A stretch of 64,000 nt of DNA from the NCBI RefSeq assembly GCF_023078275.1, contig NC_062975.1, positions 62,001 through 126,000 on the forward strand, in the 5' to 3' direction. A program made the position numbers and the translations under genes. The stretch's first letter is position 1. Every line of letters begins with the position of its first letter. Below, piece by piece: positions 1 to 11,200 of this stretch. This DNA is from Leguminivora glycinivorella. Taxonomy: Eukaryota > Arthropoda > Insecta > Lepidoptera > Tortricidae. The notes under the pieces are model-generated. The model was not told the DNA's origin. It saw nothing but the letters and a program-made list of their open reading frames with translations, and searched no databases.

Positions 1-7
1 TACCCAC

Positions 8-164
8 CTTCATCAGAGCCAATGAGCATGGTAGCGTGGCCCACGAGCGGGTTGCAGGGCAGGTCGGCGGCGAGTGCCGCGTGCAGGCGGTAGATGGCGC
101 GCCGGCGCCAGCGGTAGTGCACCCCCATCAACACTAACGCCACCACCACCAGCTGCCACAGCAT
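8..164 (-). CDS. first coding exon of a probable cytochrome P450
   Basis: The ATG at 164-162 opens 52 codons and ends in phase 1 at a good donor (AAG|GTGGGT, intron starting at 7). The peptide starts with a hydrophobic anchor (LWQLVVVALVLMGV), then a basic stop-transfer stretch (YRWRRR), then a proline-containing hinge and PLVGHATMLIGSDE. This is the usual order at the N-terminus of microsomal P450s (membrane anchor, then a P-x-x-P-L-[VI]-G-type segment), most like the CYP4 clan of insects. Such enzymes are endoplasmic-reticulum monooxygenases. The heme and I-helix regions lie beyond the left edge, so family assignment is tentative. It sits downstream of cnk on the same strand. Confidence 0.55.
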
Positions 165-185
165 CCTCGAGGTTCCCTTCTCTCC

Positions 186-500
186 GGCTGTCAACACTCG
201 CGTCGGCACACAGAGACTTATCAGGTCGATGATTGCCCTCGAAATGGATCGATAACCAAAACGTTTCAGATAATTCTCAAAAATGCTTACTTTAGGATTC
301 CGTAATCAATTATGACCAAGAACCATTAGGCAGCGGATGAAGAATTTCACTGCCCTTCGGCTGTCAACACTCGCACCTGCACAGACTCTTCAGATTGGAG
401 ATTGCTCTCAAAATGGATCGATTGACAGATTTTTTCAGCAAGTCATTGTCCATAGTACTAATTTTAGGGTTCTGTTGTCAACTATGGAGAGGAACCTTTA
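186..500. repeat. degenerate tandem duplication, about 173 bp unit
   Basis: The block starting GGCTGTCAACACTCGC at 186 recurs at 359. Both are followed by similar text (GATTGC.CTC.AAATGGATCGAT). Two diverged copies lie just upstream of the P450 start codon. Confidence 0.6.
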
Positions 501-659
501 GCCTGCGTAAGCACAGACTTGATTAGCCGCTTGCCGCAGTGCGGATGCGGACCTTTGCGTTTACTCCGCGTCTTTAAAGTGCTACCTAGTCGTGCGCAGC
601 GCATCCACATGTGTCTTAACTCAGTGATTGTTTTCAGCTAGTGTTCAAGTTCTCTTGGC

Positions 660-795
660 AATTAAGGGGTTGAAGAAAACGAAATCGTGATACGAGCATT
701 GCAGTGACAGGTTGCTCGTCGCTAACACCACAATTTAACCCATCAGTCGAGTCCTACAACACCCACTGAAGGAAAGCGGGTGGTGAACATGAATA
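660..795 (+). repeat. SINE-like dispersed repeat, copy 1
   Basis: It shares a run of blocks (TTGCAGTGACAGGTTGC, CCACAATTTAACCCAT, ACACCCACTGAAGGAAAGCG) in the same order with 53101-53345. The same family occurs in reverse at 2341-2444. It is a high-copy type in moth genomes; the name is not known to me. Confidence 0.6.
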
Positions 796-1776
796 CAATT
801 GTCGGGCAACTACGGCACCCTACGCCAAGCTTTGATCGAGACGCTCTTGACTGTTGTGGTAATATATGCATTACGTTACTGGCTCTGAAACGATGAATAT
901 TCATGGGATGCGTTGACCTCCGCGGCTGCGTGGGCGCTGCGTCAGTGGCGCGGCATCACCACGCTGACACGTGCTAACTAACAATAAGATTTATTATTTT
1001 TTAACAATGCACTTCAAATGCGGTGATGTTTACTCTACCCGTAACGGAAAGAATAGGCCTTTCTGGTACTTATTCTGATTTGAAGAGAATTGTTTTTTGT
1101 GTCAACTTTGTTATTGTGATATATGTAAGTTTTAAATTTTAATATACCTAAATTTTATTAACGTAAATTTACTAATATAATTATAAACTCAACACTCATG
1201 GGCAAAACTGCATGTCATGTATGTAATATACTATTTTGTAAGTCTCAATACGTGAAATGTATATTTCTTTTGGGAATAATAAATGTCTTAGGTATAACCT
1301 GAAGAGATTCAGTTTCAAAGTGCAGTTTTGTGATCTGGGTTGGATGGAACAGACCAAAGTGAAATTGACACTGGGTACTGGGGCAGTTCTTTCAAATTGT
1401 AAGGGGAAAAAAATCTCGATTTGTGCCTTTTCTAGCTAGGAATTTTTCTTAGGTCCCATAAAAACTTTTGATCCTGAATAGGAATGGGATCGATTAGCAT
1501 CAAAAAACGTTCGTCAAACCAACCTTTTTCTCGCACCCTGTATGATTTTTCCAAAATCTGTAAACGTCAATTCATTAATTCCAAATCAAAGGAAGAACCA
1601 TTTTCGCCTGGCAGCACGGGATCTGACAGCTGCCCTCACTGACGCTATCAAAATATACATCCTGTATAATTTTACAACACAGTTGGGATATTTGGTGGGA
1701 TATTGCACTTTATATTTTCGTAGCACTTTGTACGTAGTAGGTATGCTCGCAAGTAGTGTAGTGCCCAGTAGTAGTG

Positions 1777-1865
1777 GGGCCCATTTCTCGAAGCTACAAT
1801 TTACAAGTGCATGATACCTAGTCAATGTAAACCACTTGTAAATTGTAGCTTCGAGAATTGGGCCC
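1777..1865. repeat. inverted repeat (MITE or hairpin), 33 bp arms
   Basis: Arms 1777-1809 and 1833-1865 are near-perfect reverse complements (GGGCCCATTTCTCGAAGC against GCTTCGAGAATTGGGCCC) with a 23 bp spacer. Confidence 0.75.
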
Positions 1866-2340
1866 CTGGTAGCTCGGTAGGTATCCTAAATTAAAGACAT
1901 AATAAATGTAAACATTATTTAATTTCATCCCTGTCTTACATAGCTCTAGTAGGTTGTGACATTTACGTACTTTACTAGACATGTATACTTTCTGTGAAAA
2001 CATGTCGTATTTACTTACATAAGTATTTAAAAATAGAACTGCGCGTCTGTGTCGTGACGATACCTATAGTTCTATTTTTTAATATACATGACCATGTCTT
2101 GGCAAATGAATGAATAAATATTTTTATTTCTTGTAAGTAACTATAGAAATATACAATATATAGTCTGGCGCACCCACTTTGCCAAAATTGCTCAAAAGTA
2201 TACCTGCACGCAGAGTTAACATCTCAATGACAATGTGTTTTTCACGTCTTTTTTCTACCGACAAAGTGGAGCGTGTCAGAGTATAACTGATTTTGACATA
2301 TTAATAGCAAATTTACACAATTTGTCACAATTTTAGTTTT

Positions 2341-2444
2341 CCTTCAACCTCTTTTTGCCAAGAGTGGCAAAACTTGAGTAGTTCATGTGCTCTGCCTACG
2401 CCTTTATGGGATACAGGCGTGATTGTATGTATGTATGTATGTAA
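2341..2444 (-). repeat. SINE-like dispersed repeat, copy 2, ending in (TGTA)n
   Basis: The reverse complement matches the left part of 53101-53345, including TTGCCAAGAGTGGCA and GTGCTCTGCCTACGCC. It ends in a short TATG microsatellite. Confidence 0.6.
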
Positions 2445-2869
2445 TAGCAAATTTCTACTGATACCTAGGTACAGTCGCCATCAAATATAATGTAGTCGTG
2501 TCAAGGTGCTCAAGGAAATAAACTATTTAAGCATGCACTATAAAGTCGTGATAGCCTTTTATTTGTGACTTGTCAAAATGTGTAATTAAAGAATGACCAA
2601 GACGTTAAGAAAAATAACGGCCGATTCAGAACCGATAGCACGTCGCGCGACCATGCTCGCCCGCCAGTGCCAGGTCTCGCCACAGGCGAAAGGAAAGCTT
2701 TGATGATATTTGTAGACATGTTAGCCACCGCGATACATGAGATAGCGACTTCACTGTGGTGATATCAACATGTTTATAAGGCTATAGGAAGTACTCTGAA
2801 AATGTCTACACTGTCACCTATGTCGCAAAAGCGAGGGCCTACCGTGAACACCTAAATTCCAATAATGCG

Positions 2870-3050
2870 GGCATTTATCTCTTGCCACTTTATCTTTTTA
2901 TAATAGAAGGCAAACGAGCAGACAGATCGCCTGATGGAAAGCGATCATGCACTGTCACCCATGGACACTCGTAGCAGCAGAAGGGTTGAAGGTGCGTTGC
3001 CGCTTTTTAAAATGGGTTTACGCGCTCTTGAAGGTTTGAAGGTCATATCT
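2870..3050. repeat. dispersed lepidopteran repeat
   Basis: The block AAGGCAAACGAGCAGAC followed by a CCTGATGGAAAGCGAT motif and CCCATGGACACTCG is a sequence I recognise as very common in moth and butterfly genomes. No coding capacity is visible. Confidence 0.5.
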
Positions 3051-3590
3051 ATTTACTCCTTCATTTGCGAACTTCAGAGTTCACGATAGGTCTTCTGGCG
3101 AGAATTTTAATTTACAATTTAAACAGTCCAAAACATCAGTTCCCTCGCCAGCTTTTGCGAATCAATCTACTAATATAAATCTAGGTTATACATATATGTA
3201 CGATTGTACGCAAACTGCAGTCGCAGGGAAGGGAAATGCAACTACGTATACAGTCATATCCTATCTATAAAAATATATTATATATAATAAAATTAATAAA
3301 TATAATATCGAGTTAAAGCGATCAAGTCTTGCAGTAGCCACGGGTCCACATCGGTACGTCAATACGCGTAAACTTAACATAATTATTAATTATATTCTTG
3401 TGTTGTAAAGGAAAAATTGAGTACTTAGATAAATAAACAACACGGCACGAGATAAAACAAAATGATTTATGAGTAGGACGTATTGAATATGTTACGAGGG
3501 CCCCCCACGCCCGTGGCCCGCCTGCCGCCTGCCCCTTCCACGATGCAAACCACGCTCGAAGTGGTGCCTCCCCTTCACACTTAGGTACTA

Positions 3591-3709
3591 CGTACCGTCA
3601 CGGACTTTAATTGTTGATCCACTTCTAGTTCATTTTATACCTAGACATCGCATAGTTAAGCTATGAAGTGTCAAGAAATGGATCAACAATTAAAGTCCGT
3701 GACTGTACG
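3591..3709. repeat. inverted repeat, 31 bp arms, 57 bp loop
   Basis: Arms 3591-3621 and 3679-3709 are reverse complements with one mismatch (GGACTTTAATTGTTGATCCA against TGGATCAACAATTAAAGTCC). This looks like a MITE or snap-back element. Confidence 0.75.
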
Positions 3710-4603
3710 TACGCATTTACATAGGAAATAAGGAGATCGGCTATGCCGGCCGATTTGTATTGAATGCGCTTGTCGCAAGTTTTTGAACCCACATACACTT
3801 GTAGATAGATGGATTGGGCTACACACGCGCATCATTTCTTTGTCTATGTCCATGCGAACGACCACAGACATCATCACGCGCGCACAGACTCATTCAGCTT
3901 ACAACTGTATGCTATGCTCAATCAGCTAACAAATGCGACACGTGCGACAGCCGATTTCCGATTTCTAATATTATAATTAAGCTCTGAGGAATTTACAATA
4001 GCGGCTGAGAGGTAAACTAGTAACATGTCGAACGTGGTTCACGATAAGTCCCTCGGGGTGCCATCAGCTTAGTACCTAAGCTTTAATAATTGCGAAAATT
4101 CCTCTGGGGAAAATAGGAACTTTTCATTTTTTTACAGTAATAGGTTCCTTTCCTTTCCTCAGTTTCATGTGATTTATTTCCCCCAGAAATGAATTTAGCA
4201 ACTTAGACCTATAAATATTTCGCTCAGTCAATCTATAAACTCTACAATATGTCCATCTTCACTTTCATAATTAGTAAAAATGTGTCTTTTATTTATTTTA
4301 TTTGATATCAACTTCTGTCAACGTATATCGGAGGAAAAACGTCTGCTGAATATAATACTTCATTGACAATTATGTTAGAAAAATTTTAAAAGATCTCGCT
4401 AAGTACAGAGTAAAACTTTATAACTTACCAATAAGGTACAGAAATGCACGACACCTATTTGACCTCGCCTGATATCAAACACAATAAATAAACAAAGTCC
4501 AAAATATATTACGTATTTCACGCGAAGTGTACAAAATTTAAACAAATCGATTTTATATTTTGCAAATAAGTAGCTCGCCTTACGAGTGCCACACTTAACT
4601 TAG

Positions 4604-4750
4604 GGCCCATTTAGACTGTACGAGAACTCGTATACGAGTTTTATGACATTGCGGTATTTGATGGCTGTGCAAAATTGTATGTACCTAACCTCAACAGCCC
4701 GCAATGTAACTAAAATCGCATGCGAGCTTGCACGCCGTCTAAATCAGGCC
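4604..4750. mobile_element. MITE-like element with GGCCCATTTAGAC ends
   Basis: The left end GGCCCATTTAGACTGTACGA pairs with the right end, whose reverse complement is GGCCTGATTTAGACGGCGTG. About 147 bp. The overlapping 89-codon open frame (4643-4912) is judged fortuitous. Confidence 0.55.
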
Positions 4751-5299
4751 GAATTCGCATATTCGCCATATAAGTACCAAGCTGGTCCAATTTGTATGAA
4801 TATGGCTCGTAAAGTAAGGACATGTTTCTCATGTAAGCGAAACGTAGATATGGAAAGTAATCTACGGACGATGCCGAATAATAATGTCGAACTCGTACTT
4901 AGTAAGGTTTAGGTCACATGGTTTAGCCTCACGCTTCGCTGTACCCATAACTAAATCCTAAAACTCACATAGAATAAAACATTACAAGTAAATATAGTAG
5001 GTACCTATTGAGCGCATGGAAGCTACTGCATAATAAACGTTCGTTAACAAGCACCATCTTATATTACAGCGAGTACAATTAGTTTAGGCCTAAACTCGGA
5101 ATAAATAGATGTTTTCTTAATATACATATTTCTAAAGGTAAACAAACAAGCACAAATTGGCACTTATCTTATCGGAATTGTGAGCATAAAATGGATATAT
5201 TTACTTATAATTAATTAGTTGATACAATCTAGTCTCAATTTAAAGGTAACCTAACGGAGTTAAGCTATAAATAAGCAAGTCCTTACTTTTTACAGCAGA

Positions 5300-5408
5300 G
5301 CATTTTGACATTATCCGATCCGATATCGGATCTAGCAAAAATACCAAAGGCCGCCAAAGGCAGATATGGGTCCTACATCCGACAACGAATCGGATAATGT
5401 AAAAACGC
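5300..5408. mobile_element. MITE-like element with ACATTATCCGAT ends
   Basis: GCATTTTGACATTATCCGAT at the left matches the reverse complement of the right end (GCGTTTTTACATTATCCGAT) at 17 of 20 positions. About 109 bp. Confidence 0.6.
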
Positions 5409-5768
5409 ACTTACTGGGCAACATACGATACGCGCACACTCCACGATGAATAAAGCGAGGAATGGTGCCACCCTCGAAATCTAAATGTCGATACAACGTG
5501 ACCAACACTCAATGTTTTTGATTCAATGATTTCGTTTGTCAAGTGTACGCGTGTCGAAGTAACGCGCGATTCCTCCCAAAAGGAACTTTCATAAGTTTCA
5601 TAACAGCACCATCTTTAATCTATCAAACCTCAGCACTTTCTGCCTGCATACTTTCCATAACTTGTTCTTTATATCAGTAATACTAAAATGACAGTTAGTT
5701 TCGGTGGTCATCTTCTAATACGATTGTCATCTCATCACGTTATAAGTATAACAACAATATTATAATTA

Positions 5769-5956
5769 TAGGGTTTCTCCAAACCTATCGCCGCGGATTT
5801 GGCTCCGGCCGACCAAGAATTGTATATAAAAAAATTAGTTATAAAAACGCTTACGCGTCGTCATCACTGAGCACATCCGTACGCATGTTCATACTAACGA
5901 GCGATTTCGGGTCGGCCAAAGTCGATTCCGCGTCGATATGTTTGGGGAGACCCTAA
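5769..5956. mobile_element. MITE, about 44 bp terminal inverted repeats, TA flanks
   Basis: The left end (GGGTTTCTCCAAACCTATCG) and the reverse complement of the right end (GGGTCTCCCCAAACATATCG) align over about 44 bp with few mismatches. Both ends are flanked by TA, as for mariner or PIF-type elements. A weaker outer pair (CTAAAATGACAG at 5682-5693, CTGTCATTTTAG at 5999-6010) suggests insertion into an older palindrome. Confidence 0.7.
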
Positions 5957-6997
5957 GTCATATTAGTATAAGATGTTAGTTAGATTATCAACTCGAGCTG
6001 TCATTTTAGTATACAACGTGTTTCCGGTATCACTCAAAACCTCAGACACCCCAACAGATTTTTATTTTTTTAAACTCATCTAGAGTATTCATCTTTTAAT
6101 CTGATGGTTACTTTTTTTTTAAATTGAATTTTTAGAATTCTGTACAGCTCTACTTGACTTTTAGCTCTACACTCAATAAAATAATTGCTAACTACCATAA
6201 TAAACCATAAAACTATTTATTTGTGTACGTTACTGCAACGACATAAGGTTTACCAATAGACAGCTAAGATGTCATTGTAAAACACTTTAAAGCTTTGTCA
6301 CAGTAAACTTCAAATTGGACAGATAATCGCAGTAAGCAAATTTAAACCCAATATTCAGAATGACTCAAGGTTGTAATTAGGTACGAGTTCAGTTTGTTAT
6401 GACTTATGATAAACATTAAGATTAAACTGACAAACAACGTCAAACTCGTAGCGGAAAAAATAATCGCCCAAGTAACCAGCCAGTATTAATACCCCTAAAT
6501 ACGGAAAAAGGTATACAACCTCTAGCAATGCGATATACACAATGTTGTATTACGAATACAATAGAATAGGCACGTAAAAAATAACTAATCATACCAATTT
6601 ACATAAAAATATTACCCCCATCAAGATATAGCTCAATCGATTCTACTCTCGATTCTGAACAAACAGTTTTCAGGTTTTTAGTGTTAAGTGAAACACGGTG
6701 TAGAAACACAGGCATGTTCAAGTGATGGTCACACGCAAAATTGCCCTCGTTCCCATTTTTTAACCACATTCCATGTTGGCAAGAAATTTAACATCTTATA
6801 TTACAACTTGTAACGTACAATATCTACAGCATTAGGAATATCGGACATTTTTATCAACCATACATTATAATTCCAAATAATAAAATGTAGGTACGTTTGA
6901 ATAAAACTACATAGGAAGATTCTTAACTATAATACTTAATTAGAGTTGTATTGAATCTACTGCACACAATGTTCTATCTATTTCACATATCAGGCCC

Positions 6998-7144
6998 CGT
7001 AGCCGAATGGCATTTCTCCGACGCCAAACGAAAACGAAACGTAGTCCGGCTCTGTCACGCCAATACGCAAGAGCGACAGGGATAGATATCTACTAGCGTT
7101 TCGTTTCGTGAGCGTTTCGTGAGCGATTGTGCCATTCGGCTACG
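6998..7144 (+). mobile_element. MITE family A, copy 1 (CGTAGCCGAATGGCA ends)
   Basis: The terminal inverted repeat CGTAGCCGAATGGCA / TGCCATTCGGCTACG bounds 147 bp. The inner part includes GGCTCTGTCACGCCAATACG and is shared with 7732-7877 and, reversed, with 49240-49385. Confidence 0.8.
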
Positions 7145-7731
7145 CACCCAGTCACTCGTCTCTGTCTACTGCTAGTTGAGAATGTACGAGTGTATGGATA
7201 TTGATATAATTTTATTGATACGTGTATAAATGACACGGATTTTTTCGATAATAATTTTAAAATATTCGTTAGTATCTTCATGATTTAATTAAAATTCATC
7301 GGATTATTTTTGTAATTTTTAAATATTTATAGAAAAAGAAACGTGTAGGTGTAGGTAGGTATTATACTATATAGATATTGAAGGGGAAGACATGCAGTAC
7401 ATTAAAACATTTCAACTAGATAAAATATAGAATTTTCACGCTATAGGAAATATTTAAAATGATAGTTTATTAAAACAGTTGTTCTGCTAGTTAACGGACT
7501 GAAAGCTAGTTAGAGTGGAATCTGTTAAAGGTACTAATTCATACTTGAGTACATTTTGTATAAGTCATGTGGAACCGTCGTGAACGTCTGCGACGGTCGT
7601 ACCTCAAAGGAAGCTTTTTGTATCAGTTTTGCTAATTAGAATCGCCTTTTGTAGGTATAGATAATTAATTTTATAAATAATGTGAGGGCCGCATACTGGT
7701 TTTTCGATACAGATTTTTTGACTTCTGATGC

Positions 7732-7877
7732 CGTAGCCGAATGGCATTTCTACGACGCGAAACGAAAACGATACGCCGCGAAAGGTAGTCTGGCTCCGTC
7801 GCGCCAATACGCACGAGCGATAGAGATAGATATCTACGAGTGTTTCGTTTCGTGAGCGTTCGTGCCATTCGGCTACG
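7732..7877 (+). mobile_element. MITE family A, copy 2
   Basis: Same termini and interior as 6998-7144, 146 bp, same orientation, about 600 bp away. Confidence 0.8.
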
Positions 7878-8026
7878 CACCCTGGGCATTCGTTCATATG
7901 ATTTTTTTACTTTCGGTATTACCGGTTCAGATACAGGCCGGTCGGTCAAGTTTAGATCTCTCCGGTTGCAGTTCTATAGTTTCCATTTTGAAAATTATCG
8001 GTTCGGAGAACAAATTTCGATAGTGT

Positions 8027-8032
8027 TTATTT
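8027..8032 (-). promoter_or_regulatory. candidate polyadenylation signal of cnk
   Basis: AATAAA on the minus strand (TTTATT on plus) lies 61 bp past the cnk stop codon. It is the first canonical signal downstream of the stop. Confidence 0.45.
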
Positions 8033-8092
8033 TAAAAAGTGAACGGTCGGGAAGACATCTCCGGTGGCCGGGTGGGGGTGGGGGCGCCGCGG

Positions 8093-8281
8093 TCAGGAGG
8101 GCGGGGGGTGGTGGGGGTGGGGGCGCGGGCGGCGCGCGGCGGCGAGGGAGTAGGTCTCGGGCACGAAGGTGGGCGGGCACTGCAGGTGCGGGTACTGCAC
8201 CGTGCGCCACGCCCAGCCGCCGCGCGGGGGCGGGGGGCCCGCTCCCGTCCCCACCGGCGCCGGCGGCGTGCCCGGCGACTC
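8093..8281 (-). CDS. cnk: cnk exon 23 (last coding exon, stop TGA 8095-8093)
   Basis: The acceptor GGTTGCAG|GAGTCG begins phase 0. 62 codons follow: a Gly/Pro-rich start, then a segment with WAWRTVQYPHLQCP and VPETYSL, then a His/Pro end. Very G+C-rich, unlike the A+T-rich DNA after the stop. Confidence 0.8.
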   Translation of the reverse strand, partial: ESPGTPPAPVGTGAGPPPPRGGWAWRTVQYPHLQCPPTFVPETYSLAAARRPRPHPHHPPPS

Positions 8282-11200
8282 CTGCAACCGAGGGACATGC
8301 CTCACTACACGCGGTCGCTGTGTGTCCAGCCTAGCGCCCGAGTGGTCGCGTGCGAGACTTGTAATAATAATTAATGACCGACTGCGACAAGGAAATATGA
8401 CCCCGAACATGATCACTGGATTCGCACTTGCTACGACTCGACTTGGTGGCGGGAACGATCGACAGCAAACATGTGTTGTACCTAGTTCAAAAGTAAATTT
8501 TCTACGAAATCATACCTAATAATAGTGTTATGTACTCGTCGGAATAATTACCTGTCTCGAAGTGTCTCTTGACGCACTGCGACCGAACATGAGCCGCAGC
8601 CGCGACACGCCCGCGCCCGGCACCGGCGCGCTGCAACACACAACAAATATGTCGCTCCGCCATCATATTCACCACCACAATACTTCACTGTAAAGTCTCA
8701 ACGATTAACAAATAAACAATCTCTCAATAGATAAAAAAAAATAGAACAAACGACTGGGAAACGGCCGACAGGCAAGCCCAGGTACCGATGAATCGATGAG
8801 GTCCAGAAAGGCCTGTGTGGCCTTCACAACGACGGATTGGCATCAAATGTGACAGGCCACACTCACACTACTACTCCTAGCCATACTACATAAGTGGCGG
8901 CACACTATAATTCAGGCAGGCAAACATGGTCGCGTGATAAATGATAAATCATCAGGCCGTCTCTATCACAATTCAATTCAATTCAATTTCAATTCAAAAT
9001 ATCTTTATTCATGTACGCCTAGTTACAAGCTCTTATGAATAGTTCATTACATATATATTATGATCTTAATCTAACCTAATTATCAGAGCAATTTATTGTT
9101 GTAATTATTGTTCATAATAATATTGAGTCTATAATATAAATACAATTTCATATAAAAATAATCGTTTAACAAAAAATATATAATTAGGTATATATAAAAA
9201 TACATGTCTAGAATATTTCTAGGAAAAATCCAATGTCCAAAAAAATACAATATTAATTTCATCAACAATAATAATAATAAAAAACGTAAAAATAAGAAAC
9301 CATTTCGAATAACAATTAATCCCACGTTGTTTTATCATTCATGTAGTCTTGTGTTGTATAATAAGCTTTGGAAATGAGTACACGTGATTCTTAAATTTAT
9401 TAATTGACAAGTCAGTAATATGATTCGGAAGTTTATTATAAAATCGAACACAATTACCCATGAATGATTTTTTAATTTTACAGAGCCGTGTGAAGGGCAC
9501 CGCGAGTTTATGTTTATTTCTAGTATTTATATTATGTACATCACAGTTTTTCTTAAAATTACAAATGTTTTTATGTACATACATAATATTCTCATAAATA
9601 TATTGACAATGCACTGTCATTATATTAATGTCCTTAAACTTATCTCTAAGCGAGTCTCTATGGTTCATTTTATATATTGCTCGAATAGCCCTCTTCTGCA
9701 GAATAAATATGGTATTTATCTCTGAAGCACTGCCCCAAAGTAAAATACCATATGACATAATGCTGTGAAAGTAACTAAAATAAACTAATCGAGCTGTTTT
9801 CACGTCTGTTAACTGACGGATCTTGCTCACTGCAAAAGCTGCAGAACTAAGTCTATTCGAGAGGTTAACAATATGGGGACCCCACTGAAGTTTAGAATCT
9901 AAAGTTATACCAAGAAAAACTGTACTATCTACCAGTTCCAATTCCTCATCCTTCACAACGACACTTGTTTGCTCATTCCTTACGTTACTATTAGTGACAA
10001 ATTTAATACATTTAGTCTTTTTTTCATTTAATAATAAATTATTAGCATTGAACCAGTTCACTACTTTAGAGATAGCATTGTTTACATCACTGTGAGCTTG
10101 TAGCTGTCGTTTGAGTTTGAAAATAAGTGAGGTGTCGTCTGCAAACAATACTATATCATGGTGGGTCTTTACAAGGAATGGCAAGTCATTTATGTAGATA
10201 AGGAACAGGAAAGGCCCCAATATTGATCCCTGTGGTACACCCATAGAGACCAATGACCCAGTTGATCTCTGTCCATTGACATCTACCCTTTGTATTCTAC
10301 CATTTAAGTAGGACTTGAGTAAATTTAGTGCTGATCCTCTAACTCCATAATAATGTAGTTTCCTGATCAATGTTTCATGACAAACACAGTCGAAGGCCTT
10401 AGATAAATCACAAAAGATACCTAAAGCATCTTGTGACTCCTCCCAGGCATCGAAAATATGCTTAATTAGCTCAACACCAGCATCGGTTGTCGAGCGACCC
10501 CGTGTGAAGCCAAATTGCTTATTATGCATTAAATTATTAACGTTAAAATGTCGTACTAATTGAGAAAGAACTAATTTTTCAAATATTTTACTGAAAGTTG
10601 GCAGCACAGATATTGGTCTAAAGTTAGTGGGGTCAGAGTGGCTGCCAGATTTAAATAAAGGAGTTATTTTGCTATGTTTCATTAGATCAGGAAACTCGCC
10701 ACAGTCAACACTTTTGTTGAATATAACTGCTAAGTCAGGCGCTACAATCTCAACTAAGGATTTTACGGCATGGACGGAGACCCCCCAGAGGTCACTAGTT
10801 TTTTTGACATTAATTGATTTAAATGCCTTTACTATATCTGAGGTACAAACATGTTCAAAATAAAGGTCTCTACAACACTCAGGAACGTTTTCCTCTAATA
10901 ATGTGACGGCAGATAAGGGTGATGAATTTAAATCCTTAGTTGTGAATGCTGGTATCTCGGTGAAAAATTTTTCGAACTCTGTTGCTACTTCGAAATTGGA
11001 ATCTATAATTTTGTTATCAATATTCAGTTTAATATCTTTTACTGCATGTTTCGAGCGACCAGTTTCCACATTAATTACTTTCCACGTTGCTTTAATAATG
11101 TCAGAGCTATTTTTTATTTTATTACTAAGATAATTTCGCTTAGCGATATGACAATCTATCTTGAACTTCTTCGAATATTGCTTAACATGTTCTTTAAATT

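Larger units (their letters stand above)
165..8026. other. intergenic region between cnk 3' end and the P450 gene
   Basis: No convincing coding region is seen here. Reading frames are short and lack recognisable motifs. The stretch is A+T-rich and carries the dispersed repeats and inverted-repeat elements listed separately. The remainder (for example 860-1770, 1870-2330, 3060-3580, 3720-4600, 4920-5290, 6020-6990, 7150-7730) shows nothing I can assign. Confidence 0.6.

Noticed and set aside
4643..4912. 89-codon plus-strand frame
   Set aside because: It starts inside an inverted-repeat element, has no motif and no splice or promoter context.
7840..8519. Plus-strand G+C-rich frames opposite the last cnk exon
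   Set aside because: Shadows of exon 23; no splice sites or motifs on plus.
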